From: an uncultured Caryophanales bacterium
GTDB lineage: Bacteria > Bacillota_I > Bacilli_A > RF39 > UBA660
Reading direction: 5' to 3'
DNA: 51,281 nt
NCBI GenBank assembly: GCA_947302515.1
Contig: CAMYVT010000008.1
Span: 1 to 51,281, forward strand
Shown: piece after piece, positions 25,349-34,182 of the stretch
Layout: each line of letters starts with the position of its first letter
Position numbering within the stretch: position 1 is the first letter of the stretch
The notes under the pieces: generated by a model
The model's database searches: none
Seen by the model: only the letters and a program-made list of their open reading frames with translations
Told to the model about the DNA's origin: nothing
Translations under genes and position numbers: made by a program

Positions 25349-26044
25349 CTAATATCGAACAATATCATTGCATGTAAAGACACGTCCAATAAATTCTAGA
25401 ATTGCTTGTCCACAATAACTACATCCTTTTTGTCCCAAAGAAGTAATAGGACTGCCACAATTAGGGCAATGAATACCCAATACTTTTAAATCATTATCTA
25501 CTTCATTTGTATCGTATACATAAATAAATTCGGTTTTTGCTCTATCCTGAGTCTTAACACTCTTGCCATTATAATTTAAATAATATTCAAAACTAGTTGC
25601 AAAATATATAGTAGCAATTCCTCCCTCTTTTTTATAACTAGATACAACAGTATTATGAATCTTCATAGAATCAAAATATACTTTATCTTTATAATCACTA
25701 ATCATAGAATCAACAAAGCTCTTAATTTTACCTTTAAAATTAGAAGAATCTTTATTTTCAACACCCCTAAAAGTATCTAATATTATTTTCTCTGCTTCTC
25801 TTTTCAATTCATTAATATGAATATCCGGAAAGTCTTTTTTTATCTGTTCTAAATAAATACTATCCATACTAGATAAAGATTTAGGTAATTCTTGATCTTC
25901 AAGTCTAGCTTCTTCTATTACCTCTTTTAAATTCATCCCAACAAAACCAAATTTATCAAGTAATCTACGTATTCTAAATCTAAAATATAAATAAGCAATT
26001 ACTATAAAAACAATAAGTATTATTACACCTATTAAAAAATACAT
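25349..26044 (-). CDS. TIM44-like membrane protein with zinc ribbon
   Basis: The product has 231 residues from the ATG at 26044, with AGGATG upstream; an extended frame from 26095 adds residues that overlap the promoter. An N-terminal helix (YFLIGVIILIVFIVIAYLYF) is followed by a charged region and a TIM44-like/NTF2-type domain at about 110-200, and then a zinc ribbon at the end (HCPNCGSPITSLGQKGCSYCG). TIM44-like domains bind membranes or peptides. It probably belongs with the zinc-ribbon and TPM genes downstream. Confidence 0.7.
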   Translation of the reverse strand: MYFLIGVIILIVFIVIAYLYFRFRIRRLLDKFGFVGMNLKEVIEEARLEDQELPKSLSSMDSIYLEQIKKDFPDIHINELKREAEKIILDTFRGVENKDSSNFKGKIKSFVDSMISDYKDKVYFDSMKIHNTVVSSYKKEGGIATIYFATSFEYYLNYNGKSVKTQDRAKTEFIYVYDTNEVDNDLKVLGIHCPNCGSPITSLGQKGCSYCGQAILEFIGRVFTCNDIVRY

Positions 26045-26063
26045 ATTATCACATCCTAAAAAT

Positions 26064-26072
26064 ATTCTATCA
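26064..26072 (-). promoter_or_regulatory. Extended -10 promoter (TGATAGAAT)
   Basis: TGATAGAAT lies on the minus strand just after the serS terminator and 20 bases before the ATG at 26044. Confidence 0.55.
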
Positions 26073-26086
26073 TATATAAACAAAAA

Positions 26087-26108
26087 AAATAACACTTTCG
26101 TGTTATTT
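26087..26108 (-). terminator. Terminator of serS
   Basis: The stem AAATAACAC/GTGTTATTT (26087-26095 with 26100-26108) has a four-base loop and T8 on the minus strand. Confidence 0.85.
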
Positions 26109-27389
26109 CATTGGCTTAATTATTTCTTTACCACCCATATATGGTTGTAATACTTTAGGTACTTTAATACTTCCGTCTTCTTGATAATTATTTTCAATTA
26201 AAGCAATTAATCCACGAGGAGAAGCAACCACTGTATTATTTAAAGTATGTAAGAAATATGTTCCTTTTTCTCCCTTAGCACGTATACCTAAACGTCTAGC
26301 TTGAGCAGCTCCTAAGTTAGAGCAACTTGCTACCTCAAAGTATTTTTGTTGACGAGGAGACCATGCTTCAATATCACATGATTTAACTTTTAAATCAGCT
26401 AAATCTCCACTACAACATTCAAGTTGTCTAACAGGAATATCCATATTTCTAAAGATATTAACCGTAAATTGCCACATCTTATTGTACCAGTCCATTGATT
26501 CTTCAGGTTCACATATAACAATCATCTCTTGTTTTTCAAATTGATGAACTCTATATAATCCTCTCTCTTCTAGACCATGAGATCCTCCTTCTTTTCTAAA
26601 GCATGGAGAATAACTAGTCATATGAATAGGTAATTCTTCTCTCTTAATAATTTGATCTTTAAATTTACCAATCATAGAGTGTTCAGATGTACCAATTAAA
26701 TACAAATCTTCTCCTTCAATCTTATACATCATAGCTTCCATTTCAGGGAAAGACATAACTCCAGTAACAACATCACTATGAATCATAAATGGAGGGATTG
26801 CATAAGTAAATCCTTGCTCTATCATATAATCTCTTCCATAAGCAATCATAGCTTCATGAAGTCTAGCAATATCACCTATTAAATAATAGAAACCTTGTCC
26901 AGATGTTCTACCAGCAGCATCTTTATCCATACCACAAACATTTTCAATAATGTCAGCATGATAAGGAATCTCATAAGTAGGAACTACTGGATCCCCAAAT
27001 CTTTCAACCTCAACATTTTCAGTATCATCCTTACCAATAGGTACAGAATCATCAATTATTTGAGGAATAACCATCATTTTATCTTTAATAGTTTTTCCAA
27101 GTTCTTCTTGTTCAACTTCTAACTTAGTAATTTCTTCAGCAGATTCACTAACTTTCTTCTTAATCTCCTCTGCTTCTTCTTTCTTACCATCTTTCATAAG
27201 CTTACCAATTTCACCACTAAGTTTATTCTTATCAGCTTTTAAAGTATCAACTTTTACTTGTACTTCTCTAACCTTCTTATCAAGATCAAAAACCTCATCT
27301 ACTAAAGGTAATTTTTCATCTTGAAATTTCTTTTTAATATTTTCTTTTACTAAATCTTTATTCTCTCTTATTAATTTAATATCAATCAT
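26103..27389 (-). CDS. serS: Seryl-tRNA synthetase
   Basis: This class II synthetase charges tRNASer. The N-terminal coiled-coil arm covers about residues 30-100. Motif 2 is in [20 protein letters not shown], followed by VHQFEKQEM; motif 3 is in [17 protein letters not shown]; and the serine-binding site TSEHSMIG is seen (canonically TxE). The length of 428 residues is normal. The ATG at 27389 overlaps the preceding DUF1653 gene by four bases, so both depend on the T-box leader upstream. Confidence 0.96.
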   Translation of the reverse strand: MIDIKLIRENKDLVKENIKKKFQDEKLPLVDEVFDLDKKVREVQVKVDTLKADKNKLSGEIGKLMKDGKKEEAEEIKKKVSESAEEITKLEVEQEELGKTIKDKMMVIPQIIDDSVPIGKDDTENVEVERFGDPVVPTYEIPYHADIIENVCGMDKDAAGRTSGQGFYYLIGDIARLHEAMIAYGRDYMIEQGFTYAIPPFMIHSDVVTGVMSFPEMEAMMYKIEGEDLYLIGTSEHSMIGKFKDQIIKREELPIHMTSYSPCFRKEGGSHGLEERGLYRVHQFEKQEMIVICEPEESMDWYNKMWQFTVNIFRNMDIPVRQLECCSGDLADLKVKSCDIEAWSPRQQKYFEVASCSNLGAAQARRLGIRAKGEKGTYFLHTLNNTVVASPRGLIALIENNYQEDGSIKVPKVLQPYMGGKEIIKPMK

Positions 27390-27652
27390 TTTTCTTCCTC
27401 CTCTTCATAATGATTTAATGATTTAATCTTCATTTCTTGAAATCTATATTTTTGTTTAACTTTTGGATATTTTTTATGATCTACTTCCGACACAAACATC
27501 GAGTAAGGTCTAGCATATACTTTATAATTACCATATAAAGCCCTATAAATGACCATAGATTCTCCAGTTTCTGAATGCTCAGCTATTTCAAGCACTAAAT
27601 ATAAATCTCCCTTAAAATGCCTATATACAGTATTTACTTTAATCTTTCTCAT
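27386..27652 (-). CDS. DUF1653-like protein co-transcribed with serS
   Basis: The product has about 88 residues from the ATG at 27652 (GGAGGATGT upstream); frames extended further run into the T-box terminator stem and were rejected. The sequence [19 protein letters not shown], followed by [22 protein letters not shown] and MFVSEV, matches the DUF1653 family, which has no established function. The distinctive feature is the position: it is the first gene after the serS T-box, so its level should follow uncharged tRNASer. Confidence 0.8.
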   Translation of the reverse strand: MRKIKVNTVYRHFKGDLYLVLEIAEHSETGESMVIYRALYGNYKVYARPYSMFVSEVDHKKYPKVKQKYRFQEMKIKSLNHYEEEEEK

Positions 27653-27659
27653 ACATCCT

Positions 27660-27852
27660 CCAAAAAATAAAAAGAATGATACCAAAGGAGTGCAATGCAC
27701 GGTACCATCCTTAATTTAACTTATTTTGATAACGGTATTACCCGGGAATAAATCCATCTATAGAGTAGATAAATAAGACTTTAATAGTGTTTTCACCAAC
27801 CACACATTCTCTAAAATTAAACATTCTTATTATTAGTTCTAATTATCGACTT
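27660..27852 (-). promoter_or_regulatory. T-box leader controlling DUF1653-serS
   Basis: On the minus strand the leader shows the stem I motif AGAGAATGTG, the distal-loop signature GGTTGGTGAAAAC, the T-box sequence GGATGGTACCGTG (27710-27698) and then a competing terminator: GGATGGTACC pairs with GGTATCATTC (27671-27680), followed by T-rich DNA. T-boxes bind the matching uncharged tRNA through a specifier codon. Ser-compatible triplets AGT and TCT overlap at about 27780-27777, on the 3' side of stem I, but I cannot fix the specifier without folding. The serS gene downstream makes Ser specificity the natural reading. Confidence 0.88.
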
Positions 27853-27858
27853 GAATTA

Positions 27859-27887
27859 ATTATATTAAAAATAATTATATTTTTCAA
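27859..27887 (-). promoter_or_regulatory. Promoter of the T-box-DUF1653-serS operon
   Basis: TTGAAA (27887-27882) and TATAAT (27864-27859) are 17 bases apart. The -35 overlaps the stop codon region of the upstream gene. Confidence 0.75.
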
Positions 27888-29089
27888 CCGTTTCTTTTAA
27901 AATAACACTGATTACCATCTTTATAAGCATCATCTAGCTTAGGATATTCAGTAATTGTCTCAATCTTTAATTCATCAACAGGTATTTCAGCATATCCATA
28001 TTTCTTATCAGTCATTGAAATATAATAATCATATTTATCTAGTATACCATCACCCTCTTCAGTAATAACCACCTTAACATAAGCTTGAATAGGATCACGA
28101 TATACATAGAAAGGAATACTAAAGTAATCAGATAAATCACCATAATAGAAATACAAAGTATCTCCATAAGAATCACATTCATATACTTTATTTTGTACTT
28201 TTAATTCTGTTCTACGAATAACTCTTTGAGATGCGAAATACAAGTAATAACTACTAAATTTATCCATACTTTTATTAATATTTACTGTATTAGAATATAT
28301 AAACAATATAACACTACATACTATAACAATACAACATGTAACAAAGAAAGTCTTTTTCTTACCATAATCTTTTTCTAAAGAATCTCTTCCACTTACATAA
28401 CAAATATTATTAAATCCATTTCCCCCATATCCAATAACAGGAAACATAATAAAAGGTATTAATACAGTCAGAAGACCACTTACTTTAAAAGCCTTACCCA
28501 TTTTAAATAATAAAACAATATAATACAATTCACCAATTACAGGAACAAATATTAATAAATTTAATATTTTATTTCCATATATTGCATCAGATAATGAATA
28601 CATATTAACAAATGGTATTAAAGCAACCCACCAATGACGATTCATTTTCATATATACTAATTGAGTAGAATACAGATAAATTGAGAATAATGAAATACAG
28701 AATAAAACATAGTATATTTCAGAACCCAACATATTAGTAAAACTACCATAAGTAGTATAAAAAACAAATACTGTACCAATAACTAATAATAAATAAAAAA
28801 GAAAATTTAATATAAAACATAAATTATAATTACCAGTATTACTACCAAATACAGTTTCTACACCAGTAGCTCTAACTTCATTAGCATTAACTTGAAAAGA
28901 TGCATCAGTCTTTCCATCACTAACTGTATATCCCACCATACCATTTTTATTAATTAATTGTTCATATTGTTTATTATCAGGATGATCAGGATTTAAATAA
29001 CCACATTTCATACAATACCTAGCATTTAAACTAACATCATTTCCACATCTAGGACATACAAAAGTAGGTGCAGTTTGATTTTCATTCAT
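27884..29089 (-). CDS. Zinc-ribbon multipass membrane protein (DUF5684-like)
   Basis: The product has 401 residues. The N-terminal zinc ribbon FVCPRCGNDVSLNARYCMKCG is followed by a linker and about five membrane helices between residues 95 and 270. The phrase HWWVALIPFVNMYSLSDAIYG matches the helix-loop signature of DUF5684-type membrane proteins. The C-terminal 120 residues are a soluble, Tyr/Asp-rich domain, presumably outside the cell. The function is unknown. GGAGG lies upstream of the ATG at 29089. No hairpin terminator follows; the serS promoter begins at its stop. Confidence 0.7.
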   Translation of the reverse strand: MNENQTAPTFVCPRCGNDVSLNARYCMKCGYLNPDHPDNKQYEQLINKNGMVGYTVSDGKTDASFQVNANEVRATGVETVFGSNTGNYNLCFILNFLFYLLLVIGTVFVFYTTYGSFTNMLGSEIYYVLFCISLFSIYLYSTQLVYMKMNRHWWVALIPFVNMYSLSDAIYGNKILNLLIFVPVIGELYYIVLLFKMGKAFKVSGLLTVLIPFIMFPVIGYGGNGFNNICYVSGRDSLEKDYGKKKTFFVTCCIVIVCSVILFIYSNTVNINKSMDKFSSYYLYFASQRVIRRTELKVQNKVYECDSYGDTLYFYYGDLSDYFSIPFYVYRDPIQAYVKVVITEEGDGILDKYDYYISMTDKKYGYAEIPVDELKIETITEYPKLDDAYKDGNQCYFKRNG

Positions 29090-29151
29090 ATAGAAACCTC
29101 CTATACTATATAAATTATAAGATAAATAAAGAAAAAAAACAACAAAGAAAA

Positions 29152-29169
29152 AGAAGAGAAATCTCTTCT
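29152..29169 (-). terminator. Terminator of the PH-like membrane protein gene
   Basis: The stem AGAAGAGA/TCTCTTCT (29152-29159 with 29162-29169) is followed by a T-rich minus-strand tract and overlaps the stop. Confidence 0.75.
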
Positions 29170-30190
29170 ATTTTTTCTTATATTCTATACCATTATAAAT
29201 AATATTATTGTGTTCATATCCTACAGTAATATTCTCTTTAGCTTCATAAGCTTCTCCAAAATAATTATTTTTTAAATATTTATATTTAATAATAATAGTC
29301 TTTTCTCCAGGATTAATAGTCCATGTACAACTCTTTAAATCCTTTATTTTACCCATCTTAATATTACATTTACCATTAACAAATAGTTCAATCTTTTGAT
29401 TGCCTTTTAAATAAGTCCCAGAAACTCTTCTTTCATTACTAAATATAAATCCAAAGAAATGAACAATTCCAAGAACAATTATTATCATAATAAATATAAT
29501 TACAAACCATTGCATTACTGGAACAAATTGCCTTTGAATCATACTACGATTCTGATATGAATTATGAATAGTATTATAACCATTTATTTCATCAAATTTA
29601 TTTTTAAATTTCTGATTATTCCATGTAAAAAATACTATAGGTAAACTATGATATTGATAAATAATTATAGAACGAAATATCCATAAAAAGTTAACTGTAG
29701 ATACTGAAGTAATATGTTCATATGGAATAGTAGTTTCTCTTCTATAAAAAGGAAAATAACACTCTCTATATATAGAATTAGGAGTAAGACATATTATAGT
29801 TTTAAAAATACAATTATATATCCAATTACATATAGCATAACCAAATACTAATAATATGAATATACCTAATTCACGTAAAACTCTAAACCAAAATCCATAA
29901 GTTGCGCCAAAAACATCTCCTTTAAAATTAAGATAAGAAATATATAAGAATAATAAACCTAATATAATTAGAAAAAACTTATCAATAATAGAAGAGAATA
30001 ATACTCGACATGTAAGCAAAGCATCTCCCTTATCTACCTTTTTTTCTACTTTTTGTACTTCTTCAACAACACTACTTAAATCAGCTGTTTCTTGATCAAC
30101 CTTTTGTATTTCAGCAATAACATTTCTAAGATCAGCTGTTCTACTAGAAGAATAATCTTCTTTCTTTTTTTTCTTTCTCAAAGATAACAC
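29168..30190 (-). CDS. Multipass membrane protein with bacterial PH-like segment
   Basis: The product has 340 residues. A charged N-terminal region of about 60 residues, partly duplicated (QKVDQETADLS, QKVEKKVDKGD), precedes helices at about 70-90 and 100-125. A PH-like stretch follows (NSIYRECYFPFYRRETTIPYE with HITSV), as in YdbS/YdbT-type bPH2 proteins, then another helix (about 222-248) and a C-terminal beta-rich domain. The start is uncertain: GTG at 30190 lies too close to AAAGG, and an in-frame TTG nine bases downstream is an alternative. No function can be assigned. Confidence 0.6.
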   Translation of the reverse strand: MLSLRKKKKKEDYSSSRTADLRNVIAEIQKVDQETADLSSVVEEVQKVEKKVDKGDALLTCRVLFSSIIDKFFLIILGLLFLYISYLNFKGDVFGATYGFWFRVLRELGIFILLVFGYAICNWIYNCIFKTIICLTPNSIYRECYFPFYRRETTIPYEHITSVSTVNFLWIFRSIIIYQYHSLPIVFFTWNNQKFKNKFDEINGYNTIHNSYQNRSMIQRQFVPVMQWFVIIFIMIIIVLGIVHFFGFIFSNERRVSGTYLKGNQKIELFVNGKCNIKMGKIKDLKSCTWTINPGEKTIIIKYKYLKNNYFGEAYEAKENITVGYEHNNIIYNGIEYKKK

Positions 30191-30204
30191 AACCTTTCGC
30201 CATT

Positions 30205-30213
30205 AGTATAACA
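30205..30213 (-). promoter_or_regulatory. Extended -10 promoter (TGTTATACT)
   Basis: TGTTATACT on the minus strand lies 15 bases before the GTG at 30190, immediately after the upstream terminator. Confidence 0.5.
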
Positions 30214-30232
30214 TATTTTAAAAAAGAAAAAA

Positions 30233-30250
30233 AGAAAGCAATAACTTTCT
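30233..30250 (-). terminator. Terminator of the vanW gene
   Basis: A short stem AGAAAG/CTTTCT with a six-base loop is followed by a long T run on the minus strand. Confidence 0.6.
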
Positions 30251-31493
30251 AATCTTCAGGATACCATGTAGTATTAATAACCTCACTACCAATCTCTGCT
30301 CCATTAATATAAGTATGTCTAAAAGCACGATAACCCCTTCCACCTAACCACACAGAATTAATAGTATACTCTTTTCCACCCTTAGCATCTTTATGAGACC
30401 AAAATTCGACATGAATCTCTCCGTATGAATCATATGCTTTTATATAAATAGGATAACTATATACATTTCTAAATTTCATATCAGTATTCCAACTACCATC
30501 ATTTGAAGATGCTACAGTAGCATCAAGTCCACCATCTACATAAACACTTTTCTTTTTATGTGGTGTACGAGTAATAATCTCGTGTCCACCTAAAAGAGCA
30601 GCATCATACGTTGTAGTAGCAACTTGACATACCCCATTACCAACAAACTCATAATAGAATACATAACCATATTTATTATAAGGACCAGCATGACTAAAAA
30701 AGGAAAAGACTTCGCCAGGTTCTACAATTGAACCATTAATATAACTAACACCCGTTCTTAAATTTTGGGCACGTAAAGTAACCCATGTATCATACTCAGT
30801 AACAAAAGAAGAAGTCATAGTATCAATACCAATATAATTTTCATTAGTATAAGCTTTTACTTCATTTCCAACTAATTCTAATCTCATATTATTAGGATCA
30901 TACTTATTCTCAAAATAATCAATTATTAAGTCTTTATTCTTATCATAATCAATATTAAAACCATTAATTCCAGGAACATACTTAACCCCAACAGAATCAT
31001 CAAAATAACCATTAATAGGTGCTATATTAGCTTTGCTTTCTAAAGAACTAAAAAAATCCTTATATATTTCATCATTAATTAAATATTTAAAATGAAATTC
31101 CTTCATATTATTATGGCCATTTATATACCACAATTTCTGTGGATATGGTAAATGTTTCTGATAACTATTAATTTCATCAATAGTATGATCAATATCTATT
31201 ATTAACCCCATCTCTTTTAAAGTAACTTCTACTTCTTTATTCTTAGCAACAAAGACCATCTTTTGAGATAATATTTTATCTTTTTTACTTTCAATAACAC
31301 TTTCTAATTCATCATAATGATAATTAGACACATCTATACCATCAAGGTAAATACTAGGAAAAATAACATCATCGTATTTAGCAATAATATCTCTATTTAA
31401 CATATATAAGACAACATAAAAAAAGATAAGAATTAGGAAAATTCCACTAAAAACAATAAAACGAATTTTATGTCCTATAATCTTATCTTTCAT
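30249..31493 (-). CDS. VanW-family protein with peptidoglycan-binding-like domain
   Basis: The product has 414 residues from the ATG at 31493, whose spacing to AGGAT is better than for ATG 31502. One N-terminal helix (FIVFSGIFLILIFFYVVLYML) anchors it. A PG_binding_4-like region lies at about 40-210, then the VanW domain with RTGVSYINGSIVEPGEVFSFF, NGVCQVATTTYDAALLGG and YPIYIKAY. VanW proteins accompany glycopeptide-resistance and wall genes; the biochemical role is unknown, although the Cys in GVCQ is conserved. It overlaps or abuts the SGNH-like gene and sits near VanY. Confidence 0.85.
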   Translation of the reverse strand: MKDKIIGHKIRFIVFSGIFLILIFFYVVLYMLNRDIIAKYDDVIFPSIYLDGIDVSNYHYDELESVIESKKDKILSQKMVFVAKNKEVEVTLKEMGLIIDIDHTIDEINSYQKHLPYPQKLWYINGHNNMKEFHFKYLINDEIYKDFFSSLESKANIAPINGYFDDSVGVKYVPGINGFNIDYDKNKDLIIDYFENKYDPNNMRLELVGNEVKAYTNENYIGIDTMTSSFVTEYDTWVTLRAQNLRTGVSYINGSIVEPGEVFSFFSHAGPYNKYGYVFYYEFVGNGVCQVATTTYDAALLGGHEIITRTPHKKKSVYVDGGLDATVASSNDGSWNTDMKFRNVYSYPIYIKAYDSYGEIHVEFWSHKDAKGGKEYTINSVWLGGRGYRAFRHTYINGAEIGSEVINTTWYPED

Positions 31494-31498
31494 ACACA

Positions 31499-32515
31499 TC
31501 ATCCTATTAGTTTATTAATATTATCATATAATACAGAAATACCTTTATCATTAACATGAATTCCATCATTAGTATATTCAGGATTAAGTTCATTATTTTT
31601 ACTTAATAAAGAATAAGCATCAAAATATTTAACATCTTTTTCAATTGCTAATGATCTTAAAGAATCATTTAATACCTCTATATCATCATTACTAAACTTA
31701 TAATCTTTAGTTTTACTATAATTACGATTAATTGGAAAAACAGACTCAATTACAATAACAGCATAAGGTCTATTCTTCTTTATAGATTCTATAATATTAC
31801 TATAATTATTACGAATAGTTTTCATAGAAACACCATTCTTCAAATCATTAGTACCTAATTCTATAAATACCATAGAAGGATTATAATCATAAACATTTCT
31901 CTTCATTGTATCAAGTAAATCAGAAGTAGTCATATTAGCATTACCATTATTAACATAATGATAATCTAAACCATATTTTTCAAAAGAAATATTTTGTATA
32001 TGATAATCTCCAACAAATAAATAATTATTATCAACTTTACTTTTCTCAACAACTAGCTTTTTATTATTATATAAATTACTAATCTTAGTATGTATATAAC
32101 TAAATGAATACTTAATAAATATTATAAGAATACATGCTATAGCAAGAAAAATAAATAAATTTCTAAAAGGAGCTAACTTTTCGAAAAAATTCTTATCAAA
32201 AGTAATTATCTTTTTATTATCCTTAATTTCTACATTTTTAGATTCTTTTGCTTCTTTTTCTTTTACTTCTTTTTCTTTAACTTCTTTTTTCTTTTTAGAT
32301 TTTTTACTCTCCTTAAATAATCTTCCCTCTAAAAAACCTTTATCTAATACTTCTTTCTCTTCTTTATCATCTTCAACAATACGAAGTTTAGTAAGCGTAT
32401 TCTCTAAATTAGTCTTAACATCTTTTTTAATACTTTTAACTTTAAAAGGAAAAGACTGAGAATCTGAAGTTAATCTACTCTTTGAATTGTACTTATATGG
32501 CTTTTTCTTACTCAT
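31499..32515 (-). CDS. Membrane-anchored SGNH-like protein lacking the usual serine
   Basis: The product has 338 residues. A cytosolic, Lys/Glu-rich N-terminal region (with the repeated units KEVKEKEVKEKEAKE at 77-91) precedes a helix at about 118-137 and an extracellular SGNH/GDSL-like domain. Block I reads VGDYHIQ (Tyr171) where the family has GDS; block III GTND (221-224) and block V DGIH (317-320) are intact. The codon is TAT. SGNH enzymes deacetylate or acylate glycans; without the serine the protein may bind rather than cut. It is followed directly by vanW, so the two are co-transcribed. Confidence 0.8.
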   Translation of the reverse strand: MSKKKPYKYNSKSRLTSDSQSFPFKVKSIKKDVKTNLENTLTKLRIVEDDKEEKEVLDKGFLEGRLFKESKKSKKKKEVKEKEVKEKEAKESKNVEIKDNKKIITFDKNFFEKLAPFRNLFIFLAIACILIIFIKYSFSYIHTKISNLYNNKKLVVEKSKVDNNYLFVGDYHIQNISFEKYGLDYHYVNNGNANMTTSDLLDTMKRNVYDYNPSMVFIELGTNDLKNGVSMKTIRNNYSNIIESIKKNRPYAVIVIESVFPINRNYSKTKDYKFSNDDIEVLNDSLRSLAIEKDVKYFDAYSLLSKNNELNPEYTNDGIHVNDKGISVLYDNINKLIG

Positions 32516-32543
32516 ATCTCATCATTCCCATCTAACATATATC

Positions 32544-32552
32544 ATTATAACA
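32544..32552 (-). promoter_or_regulatory. Extended -10 promoter of SGNH-like/vanW
   Basis: TGTTATAAT on the minus strand lies about 30 bases before the ATG at 32515. Confidence 0.6.
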
Positions 32553-32634
32553 TAAAACACGCTATAAAAACCCTAAAGTAAGCAGTTTTATATGTAAATA
32601 TGATAAAAATAAATGATAATATTATTATTTTTAA

Positions 32635-32643
32635 TGCTATTAT
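32635..32643 (+). promoter_or_regulatory. Extended -10 promoter of vanY
   Basis: TGCTATTAT (32635-32643) lies 17 bases before the ATG at 32661. It places the transcript start after the ATG at 32613 and so supports the shorter reading. Confidence 0.5.
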
Positions 32644-32660
32644 ATAAGTGGAGTGGTAAT

Positions 32661-33581
32661 ATGAGTAAAAAAATGAGAAGGAAAATACGAATAAAATGGA
32701 AAAATTTTATAATATTTATTGCTTTTATATCATTAATTATATTTGTATTTATCTTTGGAACAGTATCATTTTATAAATTATTAAACTCACACTCTAAAGA
32801 AACAAATAAAAAACAAATCACTACTAAAGAAACTATAAAAGATAAAAAACTAAAACAACTAGACAATATAAATAAAGAAATTGATTACTTTAATGATAAT
32901 TATATCGATAGATATATACAATATAAAAAGGATAATTCTAAATTAGATACATTACAAGTAATAAAAAATGTAAATATGAATTTAGATAAAGTACCATATG
33001 AATATATTATTCCAGCAAAAAACCTAAATACAAATTTATTACTAGTAAATAAATACTACTACTTAGAAAAAGACTATGTACCAGATAATTTACAGGCAAT
33101 AGATAGAAAATATGCTTTAAGTAATATGAGAATGGTAAGTACTGCTAAAGAAGCCTTCGAAAATTTATCAGAAGCAGCAAAAAATGAAAAATTAAATATA
33201 ATAGCTATGTCTACTTATAGAAGTTATACATATCAAGTAAATTTATATAATAGATATAAGAAACAAGATGGAGAAAAGAAAGCAGATACATACTCTGGAA
33301 GACCAGGTCATTCAGAACACCAAACAGGTCTAGCAGTAGATGTATATAATAAAGAAAAAAATTATACTAACTTCGGTAAAACAAAAGAATTTACTTGGAT
33401 GCAAGAACATGCTCACGAATATGGCTTTATATTAAGATTTCCAGAAGGAAAAGAAAATGAAACAGGTTATGAATATGAAGCATGGCATTATCGTTATGTT
33501 GGAATAGATGCCGCAACATATATTCACAATAACGATATAACTTTAGAAGAATATTATGCAACAATAATAAAAGACTGGTAA
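32661..33581 (+). CDS. D-alanyl-D-alanine carboxypeptidase, VanY family
   Basis: This membrane-anchored M15 peptidase trims the terminal D-Ala from peptidoglycan stems. From the ATG at 32661 (GTGGAGTGG upstream) it has 306 residues. An N-terminal helix (FIIFIAFISLIIFVFIFGTV) is followed by a linker rich in Lys, and the catalytic domain shows STYRSYTYQ, SGRPGHSEHQTGLAVDVY (zinc His and Asp) and EAWHYRYVG (catalytic Glu and zinc His). A vancomycin-resistance context (vanH/A/X) is absent, so it is probably a housekeeping wall enzyme. It is divergent from the SGNH-like/vanW pair. Confidence 0.93.
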   Translation: MSKKMRRKIRIKWKNFIIFIAFISLIIFVFIFGTVSFYKLLNSHSKETNKKQITTKETIKDKKLKQLDNINKEIDYFNDNYIDRYIQYKKDNSKLDTLQVIKNVNMNLDKVPYEYIIPAKNLNTNLLLVNKYYYLEKDYVPDNLQAIDRKYALSNMRMVSTAKEAFENLSEAAKNEKLNIIAMSTYRSYTYQVNLYNRYKKQDGEKKADTYSGRPGHSEHQTGLAVDVYNKEKNYTNFGKTKEFTWMQEHAHEYGFILRFPEGKENETGYEYEAWHYRYVGIDAATYIHNNDITLEEYYATIIKDW

Positions 33582-33594
33582 TCCAGTCTTTTTT
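33567..33594. terminator. Bidirectional terminator between vanY and the adhesin operon
   Basis: The stem AAAAGACTGG/CCAGTCTTTT (33569-33578 with 33583-33592) has a TAAT loop and T/A runs on both sides. It serves the convergent genes. Confidence 0.8.
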
Positions 33595-34168
33595 ATTTAT
33601 CAAATTTCTTTTTAAAGAATAAATACAAATGATAAAATCCAGTAAATAATAACCATATAAATAATAGTAAATTACTAATCTGTACAAAAGATAATATTTC
33701 ATTATTCTCATATAAATTAGTTATATCCATAAGATCAATACCATTATAAGCAGATAATGATAAGAATGACATAAATAAGAAATATAAAATACTAAATATA
33801 AAGTAATTAATTATTTTTTTTAAATTGGACATTTTCTTATTAAATACTGTATATAACATCATAATAGTAACAAATACCATTATAAAGAAATAAACAATGG
33901 TTGAAGGAAAGTAAATATAATTCATAACTCCCTTCACAAAAGAATTAATTGAACTTTGAACATAATTAGTATAACTAATAAATATACCTAAAACAAAACC
34001 TAAGTATACTCCTATAGCAATTATCTGTACCATTCTATTATTTCTTTTTAAATTAAATATTAATATTGCAAATAAAAGAAGGCTGATTATGAACATCTCA
34101 ATGGAAAGAAACGAAGAAAAAATATAATGAAAAATAATACCTATTTTTCCAAATAAAGATAAGTCCAT
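33593..34168 (-). CDS. Multipass membrane protein in the adhesin-sortase operon
   Basis: The product has 191 residues with about five membrane helices (around 20-37, 47-66, 86-105, 121-141 and 162-180) separated by short charged loops. I recognise no family. It begins 14 bases after the sortase stop and is the third gene of the adhesin-sortase operon, which makes an accessory role in surface assembly or a passenger role the two obvious options; the sequence does not decide. Confidence 0.7.
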   Translation of the reverse strand: MDLSLFGKIGIIFHYIFSSFLSIEMFIISLLLFAILIFNLKRNNRMVQIIAIGVYLGFVLGIFISYTNYVQSSINSFVKGVMNYIYFPSTIVYFFIMVFVTIMMLYTVFNKKMSNLKKIINYFIFSILYFLFMSFLSLSAYNGIDLMDITNLYENNEILSFVQISNLLLFIWLLFTGFYHLYLFFKKKFDK

Positions 34169-34182
34169 AAAATCACCCTTTT

